A stretch of 64,000 nt of DNA from an uncultured Eubacteriales bacterium (GTDB lineage Bacteria; Bacillota; Clostridia; Oscillospirales; CAG-382): positions 1 to 64,000 of the forward strand of contig URVJ01000004.1 in assembly GCA_900551295.1 (NCBI GenBank). Direction: 5' to 3'. The notes under the pieces are model-generated. The model did not search any database. It was not told the DNA's origin and worked only from the letters and a program-made list of their open reading frames with translations. Of this stretch, positions 24,273-32,615 are shown one piece after another. The stretch's first letter is position 1. Every line of letters starts with the position of its first letter. The position numbers and the translations under genes were made by a program.

Positions 24273-25988
24273 ATGTTAAGAAAATTTATAAGCTACTACA
24301 AGCCGCACAAAAAAATATTCTTTCTCGATATGCTCGCGTCGTTTTTCGTGTCGCTTATCGGAATTGTATACCCTATCGTGACAAGAACCATGTTAAACGA
24401 CCTTATTCCCGAAAGAAAATACAGGCTTATAATAATATTCGGCGTGCTTTTGCTTGCGCTGTATGCACTTAGAATGTTTTTAAACTACTTTATACAGTAT
24501 CAGGGACACATGATGGGCGTAAAAATGCAGGCTCAGATGAGAAGCGATATGTTTTCGCACCTCGAAAAGCTCCCGTTTTCGTATTACGACGAGCATGAAA
24601 CGGGAAAGATCATGTCGCGCATGACAAACGACCTCATGGACATAAGCGAGCTTGCGCACCACGGTCCCGAAAATCTTATCATCTGCACAATAACGATAAT
24701 CATTTCGTTTACGTATCTTACGACCATAAATCTTCCGCTTACGCTTATAATTTTTGTATGTATTCCGTTTCTGCTGCTTGCAGCGTCAAAGCTAAAGACC
24801 AAAATGCACGCGGCTTTCAAACAGTGCCGCGCAGCCGTCGCCGTAATCAACGCCGCAATAGAGAGCAGCATATCGGGTATTCGCGTGACAAAGGCATATA
24901 CAAACGCCGAAAAGGAAAAAGAAAAGTTTGAAGTCGGAAACGGAGAATTCGTAGAGGCACGTCGCAGCGCTTACGACGCCATGGGCCGCTTTCACTCGGC
25001 TACGTCCTTCATAACCGATATTTTTAACGTAATAGTTCTTATCGCAGGCGGATTTTTCCTTTACAGAGGCGACATAAACTTCGGCGATTACAGCGCGTTT
25101 GTCGTATCGGTAAACCTGTTTATATCTCCCGTCATGACTCTTATAAACTTCACCGAGCAATATCAGAACGGCGTTACGGGATTTGAAAGATTTCTTGAGA
25201 TAATGAATGCGCCCGTCGAAAAGGACGCAGAGGGCGCTGCCGACGCCGGAGTGCTTTCGGGAAGCATACTCTTTGACAACGTTTCATATTCGTATAACGG
25301 CTCGTCCGAGGTTCTTCACGGAATAGACCTCGACATAAAGAAAGGACAGACCTTTGCTCTCGTAGGTCCGTCCGGAGGAGGAAAAACGACGATCTGCCAC
25401 CTTATTCCGAATTTTTATCAGGCAACGGACGGCAAAATACTTATCGACGGCAAAAACATAAACTCATTTACGCTTGAATCGTTAAGAAGAAACATCGGCA
25501 TAGTTCAGCAGGACATATATCTTTTCAATTCAAGCATTCGCGAAAACATTCTCTACGGCCGCCTTGACGCAAGCCCCGAAGAAGTTATCGACGCCGCAAA
25601 GCGCGCAAACATTCACGACTACATAATGTCGCTGCCGGACGGTTACGAAACACAGATAGGCGAACGCGGCATAAAACTGTCGGGAGGTCAGAAACAGCGC
25701 CTTTCCATTGCGCGCGTATTTCTCAAAAATCCGCCGATACTTATACTCGACGAGGCGACAAGCGCGCTTGACAACGCAACCGAGATACTCATTCAGAAAT
25801 CACTTGACGAGCTTGCAAAAGGCAGAACCACCATAGTCGTCGCCCACAGACTCTCGACTATACGAAACGCCGAAAGAATTGCCGTTATATCCGACGGTTA
25901 CGTTGCCGAAGAAGGAACGCATGACGAGCTTATCGCAAAGCACGGAATTTACGAAAAGCTGTACAACGGCATTTCGGCTGCAAGGTAG
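24273..25988 (+). CDS. ABC exporter (membrane + ATPase), homodimer type
   Basis: The ATG at 24273 (MLRKFISYYKPHKK) is preceded by AAGGAG and gives 571 residues. A six-helix exporter domain is followed by an ABC ATPase with Walker A GPSGGGKTT, signature LSGGQ, Walker B ILILDEATSALD and switch His VAHRLST. All catalytic residues are present, so unlike the pair at 17254-20899 this protein can work as a homodimer. It stands alone between a promoter and a terminator and looks like an MsbA/LmrA-type lipid, drug or peptide exporter; the cargo is unknown. Confidence 0.93.
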   Translation: MLRKFISYYKPHKKIFFLDMLASFFVSLIGIVYPIVTRTMLNDLIPERKYRLIIIFGVLLLALYALRMFLNYFIQYQGHMMGVKMQAQMRSDMFSHLEKLPFSYYDEHETGKIMSRMTNDLMDISELAHHGPENLIICTITIIISFTYLTTINLPLTLIIFVCIPFLLLAASKLKTKMHAAFKQCRAAVAVINAAIESSISGIRVTKAYTNAEKEKEKFEVGNGEFVEARRSAYDAMGRFHSATSFITDIFNVIVLIAGGFFLYRGDINFGDYSAFVVSVNLFISPVMTLINFTEQYQNGVTGFERFLEIMNAPVEKDAEGAADAGVLSGSILFDNVSYSYNGSSEVLHGIDLDIKKGQTFALVGPSGGGKTTICHLIPNFYQATDGKILIDGKNINSFTLESLRRNIGIVQQDIYLFNSSIRENILYGRLDASPEEVIDAAKRANIHDYIMSLPDGYETQIGERGIKLSGGQKQRLSIARVFLKNPPILILDEATSALDNATEILIQKSLDELAKGRTTIVVAHRLSTIRNAERIAVISDGYVAEEGTHDELIAKHGIYEKLYNGISAAR

Positions 25989-26017
25989 TTTTTAACATAA
26001 AAATATGCACAGCAAAA

Positions 26018-26049
26018 GGCGAACCGTAAAAGGTTCGCCCTGTTTTTAT
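26018..26049. terminator. Bidirectional intrinsic terminator
   Basis: GGCGAACC (26018-26025) pairs perfectly with GGTTCGCC (26032-26039), with CTGTTTTTATT on the plus side and TTTTGCTG on the minus side. It serves the ABC exporter and the convergent exonuclease gene. Confidence 0.88.
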
Positions 26050-27023
26050 TATTCCGATTGCTGTTTTGCGGCGTTTTTCTGTCTTGACGCGCCGTTTTTC
26101 TGCGGACGTCTGCGGCGTCTGCGTTTTTTTGCCTTTTTGACTTCAAGCATTTCCGCAGTCTTATCATTTAACACATATATCTGCTGGCAAATATTCCAAA
26201 GTTCTTCTTTTGTCTGCGCAAGTCTCAGAACAAGCACAAATTCTCCGTGTTCTGCGCATTTCGCCCTTATATTATAGCGATATTTTCCGCATACGACAGA
26301 TTTTTCAAAACTCATTTTTCCGCCGCATATCGGACACGCCGGACGCGTAATGAACGAATTGCCCCATATATCGTCCTTATTTCTGATATTGCCGAATTTG
26401 CGCTTTGTGAGAAGATACGAACCTTTATCCAGCGACGCTGCGTCGGGAGCCTTGCCCAGCAGCTTAATGCCGTTTTCAAGATCGAGAGTTTTGCAGACAA
26501 GCGCCGTATACTCTGCGTCGTTAAGCGCGTCGTGAAGCTCGTTTGAAAGCTGTATCTTGCAGTATTCCATTGCAAACGACAGAGAATACTGCCTTTTTTC
26601 AAGGTTATTCTGTGCGCAGAAAATCATCTGAATATTATAGTGCGCCGGCAGCCACGACAAATCCAACCCGTGGTATTTTATATTGTTTACGAGTATTCTT
26701 ATATCGTCATAGCCCCATATGAGAAATACAAAGTCGTTTCCGCAAAACTCCTTGAATTCGTCCATGACCTCGCCGAAGGCTTTGCCGTCCTTTAAAGTCT
26801 CGTCGGTAATTCCCGTGAGCTTTGACACCATTCTGTTCATGCTCTTTATGACGGACGGCTTTACTATGCGTTCAAACTTTCCGCAGATATCTTTATTTTC
26901 GTCAAGCTTTACCGCGCCTATTTGTATTATCTCGTTTTTTAAGCACACGCCGTTTGAGCAAAGAACGGCTGTATCGGAAGAACCCGGCTGGTTCCACTCC
27001 ATATCAAGTACAACATAGTTCAT
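26049..27023 (-). CDS. DEDDh 3'-5' exonuclease domain protein (part C copy)
   Basis: The 324-residue protein carries the exonuclease motifs D7-x-E9 in VLDMEWNQ, Asp in DDIRILVNN, and HDALNDAEYTA, so the catalytic residues are complete. After residue 230 there is a Cys pair (ACPICGGKM) and an extreme Lys/Arg C-terminus (KKAKKRRRRRRPQK) that could bind nucleic acid. It is the counterpart of the gene at 4645-5649. It is followed upstream (26 bases) by murE, so it may be cotranscribed with wall synthesis. Substrate unknown. Confidence 0.87.
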   Translation of the reverse strand: MNYVVLDMEWNQPGSSDTAVLCSNGVCLKNEIIQIGAVKLDENKDICGKFERIVKPSVIKSMNRMVSKLTGITDETLKDGKAFGEVMDEFKEFCGNDFVFLIWGYDDIRILVNNIKYHGLDLSWLPAHYNIQMIFCAQNNLEKRQYSLSFAMEYCKIQLSNELHDALNDAEYTALVCKTLDLENGIKLLGKAPDAASLDKGSYLLTKRKFGNIRNKDDIWGNSFITRPACPICGGKMSFEKSVVCGKYRYNIRAKCAEHGEFVLVLRLAQTKEELWNICQQIYVLNDKTAEMLEVKKAKKRRRRRRPQKNGASRQKNAAKQQSE

Positions 27024-27048
27024 CAGAGTTTAAACGTCCCCGGTCTGT

Positions 27049-28581
27049 TCAGCCTTTATACGCTGCTACCGCTTCCCTTTCGTCATAGTGCGTCTTTACG
27101 CCCTTAATATCAAGATATGTTTCCTGTCCTTTGCCGACGAGCAGAACGACGTCGCCCTCATGAGCCTGCGACATTGCGTAGTGTATTGCCTCGGTCCTGT
27201 CTTTCTTGATGACGTACTTTCCGTCGGTCTTATTCATGCCTATAAGTATATCTGCGATTATATCGTCAAGCTCTTCAAAGCGCGAATTATCCGTCGTGAT
27301 TACCGACAGATCCGCGTTCTTTCCCGAAACCTCGCCCATTTCGTATCTGCGCAGCTTTGAACGGTTTCCGCCGCAGCCGAACACACAGATAATCTTATTC
27401 GGGTTATACGCCTTTATCGCCTCGAAAAGGCTTTCCATGCTGACCTCGTTATGCGCGTAGTCTATTATTACCGGCGCCTTGCAGTAATCGTTATGCACAG
27501 GCTCTATTCTTCCGACGACTTTTACTGTTTTAAGCGCGCTCTTTATTGTTTCGTAATCAATGCCGTAAAGCCTTGCCGCAGTCAGCGCGCAAAGAGAATT
27601 GAACACCGAGAATTTTCCCGGAACGCCGACGTCTATCTCCGTCTTTACTCCGTCGCTGTCGGTAACCTCGAACGAAGTTGACATTCTTTTATCTATAAAG
27701 AATTTTACGTTATCCGCCGTAAAGTCAGCGCTCTTATTGTCGCAGGCAAATGTGGTGTACGGCACTTTATGGCAATTACATACGTCTATCATATACGGCG
27801 TTTTGTCGCAGTCGAGATTGAGAACGGCTTTTCTGCACATAGAGAAAAGTAATCCCTTGCAGTAAAGATAGTTTTCAAAGTTCGGGTGCTCGCCCTCGCC
27901 GATATGATCGGGCGTTATGTTTGTGAAAATTGCGGTATCGAAGGTTATTCCGTACACTCTGTACATAAGAAGTGCCTGAGAGGATACTTCCATTACTATA
28001 TGAGTCGCGCCCATTGAGAGCATTTTCGCAAACAGTCTGTGCAGATCGCGGCTTTCGGGTGTGGAATGACCGAGTTCCTCGTAAAAATCTTCAAAATACG
28101 CTCCGTTTGTACCGATTATACCGGTTTTTATTCCTGCGGCTTTGAGAATTGAGGCAAGCATGAACGACGTGCTGGTTTTGCCCTTTGTGCCGGTTATGCC
28201 GACTATTTTAAGCTTATCGCAGGCTCTGCCGTAGAAGTATGCCGAAACAACGGCAAGCGCGCGTCTTGCGTCTCTCACGCAGAGAAAAAGCACATCTGTA
28301 TACACCTGTCTGTACTTTACATAGACCTCAGGCGTTTCGCATATCACAGCGGAAGCTCCCTTTTCAACCGCCGACTCGATAAACAGATGTCCGTCGGTCT
28401 TTACGCCCTTTATAGCGACGAAAACATATCCTCCGCGCACTTCTCTCGAATCAAAAGCAACGCCGGCAATATCCGAATCCTTTATTTTTTCTATGGCAAG
28501 TTCTTCCGGATTTGCGCTTCCTCCGGCAACTTTGATTGCAAATTCATCGGAAAGAATTTCTCCGAGCTGTGATATTTTCAA
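27049..28581 (-). CDS. murE: UDP-N-acetylmuramoyl-tripeptide synthetase MurE
   Basis: This 510-residue cytoplasmic ligase adds the third residue to the UDP-MurNAc-dipeptide in peptidoglycan synthesis. The ATP loop is GITGTKGKTST near residues 110-120, and the Mur ligase middle and C-terminal motifs are present (HSTPESRDL, VIIDYAHNEVSMESL). The amino-acid-selecting motif is DNPR in diaminopimelate-specific enzymes; here it reads DNSR at residues 431-434. The Arg that contacts the second carboxylate of meso-DAP is kept, so DAP addition is likely, with an unusual Pro to Ser change. The gene lies between the exonuclease and the cysteine desulfurase on one strand. Confidence 0.94.
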   Translation of the reverse strand: MKISQLGEILSDEFAIKVAGGSANPEELAIEKIKDSDIAGVAFDSREVRGGYVFVAIKGVKTDGHLFIESAVEKGASAVICETPEVYVKYRQVYTDVLFLCVRDARRALAVVSAYFYGRACDKLKIVGITGTKGKTSTSFMLASILKAAGIKTGIIGTNGAYFEDFYEELGHSTPESRDLHRLFAKMLSMGATHIVMEVSSQALLMYRVYGITFDTAIFTNITPDHIGEGEHPNFENYLYCKGLLFSMCRKAVLNLDCDKTPYMIDVCNCHKVPYTTFACDNKSADFTADNVKFFIDKRMSTSFEVTDSDGVKTEIDVGVPGKFSVFNSLCALTAARLYGIDYETIKSALKTVKVVGRIEPVHNDYCKAPVIIDYAHNEVSMESLFEAIKAYNPNKIICVFGCGGNRSKLRRYEMGEVSGKNADLSVITTDNSRFEELDDIIADILIGMNKTDGKYVIKKDRTEAIHYAMSQAHEGDVVLLVGKGQETYLDIKGVKTHYDEREAVAAYKG

Positions 28582-28612
28582 AACGTTTCACGCCTTTCGT
28601 ATATTATGTTTT

Positions 28613-29776
28613 TTACTGTAATTTAAGTCTTTTTATGCCTTGTGCAAGCACTGCGGCAAACTCTTTTGCCTCATCGGCGGTATTAAACCTTGAAAAGCTT
28701 AATCTGAGCGTACTGTCCGCACGCGCGTCGTCAAGTCCGAAATTTGTAAGGACTCTGTTATCAGCGTGCTTTGACGAACACGCCGAGCCTGCCGACACAT
28801 ATATGCCGCGCTCCGACAGGTATCTGAGCATTATCTCGCTGCGCACTCCGGGTATGCTTATACTTAAAATATGCTTTGCAAAGCCGTCGTCACCTGAATT
28901 GAACAGCACCTCGGGGCACATTTCGGTTATGCTCTTTCTTACGCACTCATTGACTTGCGAAACTGTCTTTAAATACTTATCTTTATTATCGTCTGCGGTC
29001 TTTGCCGCAGTGCCGAACGCCGAAATACCGGGCAGATTTTCGGTTCCCGACCTCAGTCCGTCCTCCTGTCCTCCGCCTATCATGCGCGGGCAGACGCGTA
29101 TGCCTTTTCTGACGTACAGTGCGCCGACGCCTTTGGGCGCGTGTATCTTATGTCCGCTGATACTCACCATATCCGCGCCGAGATCGGCAATTCTTCTGCC
29201 CGTTTTCATAAATCCCTGCACAGCGTCGGTATGCAAGAGAGCCTGCGGCGCGTTATTGTCGCGGATCTTTTTGAGAGCCTTTATGTCGTACACAGCGCCG
29301 GTTTCGTTATTTACAAGCATACACGAAACAAGAAAAGTTTTATCGTCTATTACGCCGTTTGCAAAATCAAGGTCGAGTTTTCCGCCCTTTGTGGGTATTC
29401 TGTGTACCTTTACGCCAAGCTTTTCAAGCTCTTTGGCGCAGTTTTCGACGGACGGGTGCTCCGAATCCGAAATCACCATATTATCGAGATTTTTGGAGTA
29501 AAGCTTATATGCGCCGAAAATTGCGGTGTTGCTCGCCTCGGTTCCGCATGATGTGAAAATAAGCTTTCCGTCGTTTTTATCATATCCGAGTGCGTCGGTT
29601 ATGTTTTTTCGTGCCGTTTTAAGTATATGCGCGCTTTCAAGACCTTTTGCATGAACCGAGGACGGATTTCCGTAATATTCGGTCATTGTTTCAAGCGCAG
29701 CCTTTGCCGCGCCGCTGTCGGTACGCGTCGTTGCGGCATTATCAAAATATATTTCGCGGTTATTTGTCATATCCAT
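28613..29776 (-). CDS. Cysteine desulfurase (NifS/IscS family)
   Basis: The 387-residue PLP enzyme moves sulfur from cysteine to Fe-S or thio-modification pathways. Visible landmarks are EIYFDNAATT at the start, the PLP-contact HTDAVQGF, the Schiff-base Lys in SISGHKIHAPKGVGALYV and the catalytic Cys in SAGSACSSKHADNRV. The active-site loop is NifS-like. It is likely cotranscribed with murE, 31 bases downstream. The TtcA-like protein at 52059 may be one user of its sulfur, but that link is inference. Confidence 0.93.
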   Translation of the reverse strand: MDMTNNREIYFDNAATTRTDSGAAKAALETMTEYYGNPSSVHAKGLESAHILKTARKNITDALGYDKNDGKLIFTSCGTEASNTAIFGAYKLYSKNLDNMVISDSEHPSVENCAKELEKLGVKVHRIPTKGGKLDLDFANGVIDDKTFLVSCMLVNNETGAVYDIKALKKIRDNNAPQALLHTDAVQGFMKTGRRIADLGADMVSISGHKIHAPKGVGALYVRKGIRVCPRMIGGGQEDGLRSGTENLPGISAFGTAAKTADDNKDKYLKTVSQVNECVRKSITEMCPEVLFNSGDDGFAKHILSISIPGVRSEIMLRYLSERGIYVSAGSACSSKHADNRVLTNFGLDDARADSTLRLSFSRFNTADEAKEFAAVLAQGIKRLKLQ

Positions 29777-29877
29777 TCAATTTCACACCGTTTCATCTGC
29801 AAAAATACAGTTTATAATAGCACAAAACGCGTCTTTTGTCAATCTTTCGGGCAAAATACGGGGGCTGCTAATGTGCA

Positions 29878-29904
29878 AAAAACAACCGCCGGACAAGCCG
29901 GCGG
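29878..29904 (-). terminator. Intrinsic terminator of the SLH gene
   Basis: CCGCCGG and CCGGCGG (29886-29892 and 29898-29904) form a perfect GC-rich stem; TTGTTTTTT follows on the minus strand. Confidence 0.85.
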
Positions 29905-29919
29905 CGAAAAACAAGTTTT

Positions 29920-30921
29920 TTATTCCTTACCTAAGGGTTGGGGTATTTCTTCGACAGGTCTTAAAACTATGCCGTACTCGGCTATTTTTTCCTGTACGAA
30001 CTTTGCGGGATCTGCCTTATATTCAAGCAGTCTTGTGAAAACCGCGCTTGTTTCGGCACGGGTGATATTCGTGTCGGGATAGAAATATCTGTCGCCGGTT
30101 TTGTCGTCCCTTGTTCCCTGCATTATGCAGGCGGAATATACGGCGATTATGTTCTTATCGTCGGTATCCTTATAAGGAGTCTGATATTTTCCCGTCTCTA
30201 TTCCGAGAGCCTTTACGAGAAGCGCCGCAACCTCTGTTCTGCCTATCTTTTCGTTGGGTTTAAGCTCTTTGCCGTATTCATCGACGGAGATAAGTCCGTT
30301 TGCGTTTGCGGTTGACACAACCGAATAGAACCAGTTCTCATCGGTATTCTTTACGTCATCGAACACGTCCGCATTGACCGTCTGATAGCCCATGCACTCT
30401 ACAAGCAGCTTTAAAAACTCGGCTCTTGTGATATTATTCTGCGGAAGGAACGTTCCGTCGGGGTATCCGGCGATTATTCCCTTTGCCGCAAGAGGCGTTA
30501 CGTATTCATAATACCAGCTATCCTTTGCAACGTCGGAGAAAGTGCTGTTATATACAGGCTCGTCCTTTTTGCCGTCGTCGGATGTACCCGAATTGCCCGA
30601 ATTTCCGGAATTGCCTTTGTTACCGCTGTTGCCGGAATTGCCGCTGCCGGGTCTGCTCGGCTTTGACGGAGTTGTGCTGCCGCCGTTTTCGCCGTCCCCC
30701 GCATCTCCCGGATTACTCTCGTCTTTCTTATCGTCGTCCTTTTTGCCGTCGTCTTTATTTCCGTCATCGGGCTTTGTTGTATCTTCGTCCCCGAACAGCG
30801 GACCGAGATCAACTTCTATATCCACGGCAGACGCAGGCATTACGAAAGCGCTTGAAGCCATCATAAGCGAAAGAAGCACAGCCGTGAGTTTTGAATGTTT
30901 GAATCCGAACATTTTTTGCAC
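29920..30921 (-). CDS. S-layer homology (SLH) domain surface protein
   Basis: The 333-residue protein has a signal peptide (cleaved near ASA at 30-32), a low-complexity Asp/Lys/Gly/Asn linker (about 45-120, with GNSGNSGNKG-type repeats), and three SLH domains. The first begins FSDVAKDSWYYEYVTPLAA and carries ITRAEFLKLL, the second ends in IGRTEVAALL, and the third has ITRAETSAVF. SLH triplets bind pyruvylated secondary wall polymers, so this is probably a wall-anchored structural protein. It ends shortly after the third SLH, and the linker is too simple to be an enzyme. The promoter has a palindrome in its spacer. Confidence 0.9.
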   Translation of the reverse strand: MQKMFGFKHSKLTAVLLSLMMASSAFVMPASAVDIEVDLGPLFGDEDTTKPDDGNKDDGKKDDDKKDESNPGDAGDGENGGSTTPSKPSRPGSGNSGNSGNKGNSGNSGNSGTSDDGKKDEPVYNSTFSDVAKDSWYYEYVTPLAAKGIIAGYPDGTFLPQNNITRAEFLKLLVECMGYQTVNADVFDDVKNTDENWFYSVVSTANANGLISVDEYGKELKPNEKIGRTEVAALLVKALGIETGKYQTPYKDTDDKNIIAVYSACIMQGTRDDKTGDRYFYPDTNITRAETSAVFTRLLEYKADPAKFVQEKIAEYGIVLRPVEEIPQPLGKE

Positions 30922-30944
30922 CTCTGTTATAAGTATTTTTTATA

Positions 30945-30973
30945 ATGATAACACACCCGGGTGAATTTTTCAA
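30945..30973 (-). promoter_or_regulatory. Promoter of the SLH gene with palindrome in spacer
   Basis: Minus strand -35 TTGAAA (30968-30973), 17-base spacer, -10 TATCAT (30945-30950). A perfect 10-base palindrome CACCCGGGTG (30954-30963) fills the spacer and is a candidate operator. Confidence 0.6.
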
Positions 30974-31126
30974 TAGAAAATATAATTTTTAACAAGATTA
31001 TTTTGTTAACTTTGCAAAAAGAGCCGTCTGTTTTCACTATATTTAACCGCGGTATGGTAAAAAACGACAAAAAACGCGGTCCTTATTGAGTAATTTACCG
31101 AAGTCGCAAAAAAATGTCTTACAAGA

Positions 31127-31155
31127 TTGACAAATATATAGTTTTTTGGTATAAT
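31127..31155 (+). promoter_or_regulatory. Consensus sigma-A promoter of the MinD-like gene
   Basis: TTGACA (31127-31132), 17-base spacer, TATAAT (31150-31155): both hexamers perfect. Confidence 0.88.
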
Positions 31156-31188
31156 TGACACAGTAATATTTAATCTGGAGGGAATTGT

Positions 31189-32025
31189 TTGAGCAAGGTT
31201 TATATCGTCACCTCCTTCAAAGGCGGCGTCGGAAAGACAACTTTATCTGCAAATCTCTCTATGAGTCTTGCGAGAATGGGACACAGCGTCGTTGCGGTAG
31301 ACTGCGATCTCGAATCAAGATGTCTTGACATTGTGCTGGGACTTGAAAACCGCACTCTGTTCAATGTCTGCGACGTAATCAAGGGTTCATGCTCTCTCGA
31401 AAACGCGCTTGTGACGGATGACAGGTGCGAAAATCTGCACTTTTTATCGGCTCCGGCATTTTATCCCGAACGGCACGATATAGGTGCGGCGTCGGACAAG
31501 TTTGACAAAGAATCGATAGAACGCTTTGTAAAAAGCCTTACGGACAGATTTGAATATGTAATTTTCGACTTGCCGGCACGTCCCGACAACCTTTATAAAA
31601 ATCTTACGCTTTATGCTGACTGCGCTTTTGTGGTATCGCTGCACACTGCGGCCTCGATAAGGGCAGCCGAAAAAACAGCCATCGCATTAAACGAACTTAC
31701 CGACTACGGCAAGGACAATCTGACCTCCGGCGGACTTGACATAAAGCTCATTGTAAACGGTTTCCGTCCGAAAGACGCAAAGCAGAAGAGCAACGTCGGT
31801 CTTTACGACATAATTTCGCGGACAAAATTACAGCTTGACGGCGTAATACCGTTTGATTCGGAAATGTCGCGCTCGCAGGAAACGGGAAAGCTCGCATACG
31901 AGATACGTTCCGGCAAAAATCCTTTCTGCCGTGCGGTGGAAAATATTGCGCGCCGCTGCGAGGGTTACAGGGTGCCTCTTTTTGAAGGCGTCGAGACCGG
32001 CGTAAAAAACAAATACACATATTAA
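31189..32025 (+). CDS. MinD/ParA-like ATPase
   Basis: The 278-residue protein begins at TTG (GGAGGGAA six bases upstream; no ATG is available) and reads SKVYIVTSFKGGVGKTTLSA, the deviant Walker A of the MinD/ParA group at residues 10-18. Switch regions VVAVDCDLESRCLDIVLGL and YVIFDLPARPDNLY fit MinD (usual D-P-G reads L-P-A). No typical C-terminal amphipathic membrane-targeting helix is evident; the tail is RVPLFEGVETGV plus a basic end. minC and minE are not adjacent. Instead a methylglyoxal-synthase homologue follows, an echo of the clostridial min-rodA-mgsA neighbourhood. It may place division or surface machinery; the exact job is uncertain. Confidence 0.8.
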   Translation: MSKVYIVTSFKGGVGKTTLSANLSMSLARMGHSVVAVDCDLESRCLDIVLGLENRTLFNVCDVIKGSCSLENALVTDDRCENLHFLSAPAFYPERHDIGAASDKFDKESIERFVKSLTDRFEYVIFDLPARPDNLYKNLTLYADCAFVVSLHTAASIRAAEKTAIALNELTDYGKDNLTSGGLDIKLIVNGFRPKDAKQKSNVGLYDIISRTKLQLDGVIPFDSEMSRSQETGKLAYEIRSGKNPFCRAVENIARRCEGYRVPLFEGVETGVKNKYTY

Positions 32026-32070
32026 TCTTTACATTCATTCAACAACATACGAAAAGGAGAACAAACCCAT

Positions 32071-32493
32071 ATGGAAATAGCAATAATTGCATCTGACAGC
32101 AAAAAAGAACTTATGACTGAATTCTGCATTGCATATCAGGGAATTCTTTGCAAACACAATCTTTACGCAACCGATGCTACCGGCAAGTACATTTCCGACG
32201 CTACGGGGCTTGACATAGAATGTGTTATGTCCGGCACTCAGGGCGGTGTGGAACAGCTTTCTTCCAGAATTGCTTTCAACGAAATCGACCTTCTCCTTTA
32301 TTTCAGAAACACAATAGCGGCTCCGCGTTTCAAAGAGTCCGAGTACGATATTTTAAGGCTGTGCGACATATACAACGTTCCCTTTGCAACCAACATTGCG
32401 ACCGCCGAAGCGCTTATACTCGCGCTGGATCAGGGCACTCTCGACTGGAGAGATCTCGTAAATCCCAAATCAAAGACCAACCGCAAATATTAA
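32071..32493 (+). CDS. Methylglyoxal synthase homologue lacking catalytic residues
   Basis: The 140-residue protein aligns without gaps to clostridial and E. coli MgsA over its core (SGTQGGVEQ for SGPMGGDQQ; LYFRNTIAAPRFKES for IFFWDPLNAVPHDPD; ATNIATAEALI). Using the E. coli numbering I know, His19 is Ser8 here, Asp71 is Val60, Asp91 is Asn80, His98 is Phe87 and Asp101 is Ser90. Part of the phosphate-binding TxxTG motif remains (ATDATG). The fold is therefore kept but the enzyme should be inactive. It is followed by a terminator and preceded, 45 bases away, by the MinD-like gene with a ribosome site AAAAGGAG. Confidence 0.85.
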   Translation: MEIAIIASDSKKELMTEFCIAYQGILCKHNLYATDATGKYISDATGLDIECVMSGTQGGVEQLSSRIAFNEIDLLLYFRNTIAAPRFKESEYDILRLCDIYNVPFATNIATAEALILALDQGTLDWRDLVNPKSKTNRKY

Positions 32494-32511
32494 GTTTATC
32501 AAAAATCAATT

Positions 32512-32538
32512 TTCCCGAAATTTATTCGGGAATTTTTT
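32512..32538 (+). terminator. Intrinsic terminator of the MinD/MGS-like operon
   Basis: TTCCCGAA (32512-32519) pairs with TTCGGGAA (32525-32532) followed by six T. Confidence 0.88.
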
Positions 32539-32615
32539 ATATGCAGAAAAATCCGGGACTGCCGATAAAGACATATCCCGGATAAATTTATACCGTTTTA
32601 AGCAAAATTCAAGTT

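Noticed and set aside
28536..29501. A 321-residue plus-strand frame across murE and the cysteine desulfurase
   Set aside because: It runs opposite to two well-supported genes and shows no domain; it is the shadow of their codon usage.
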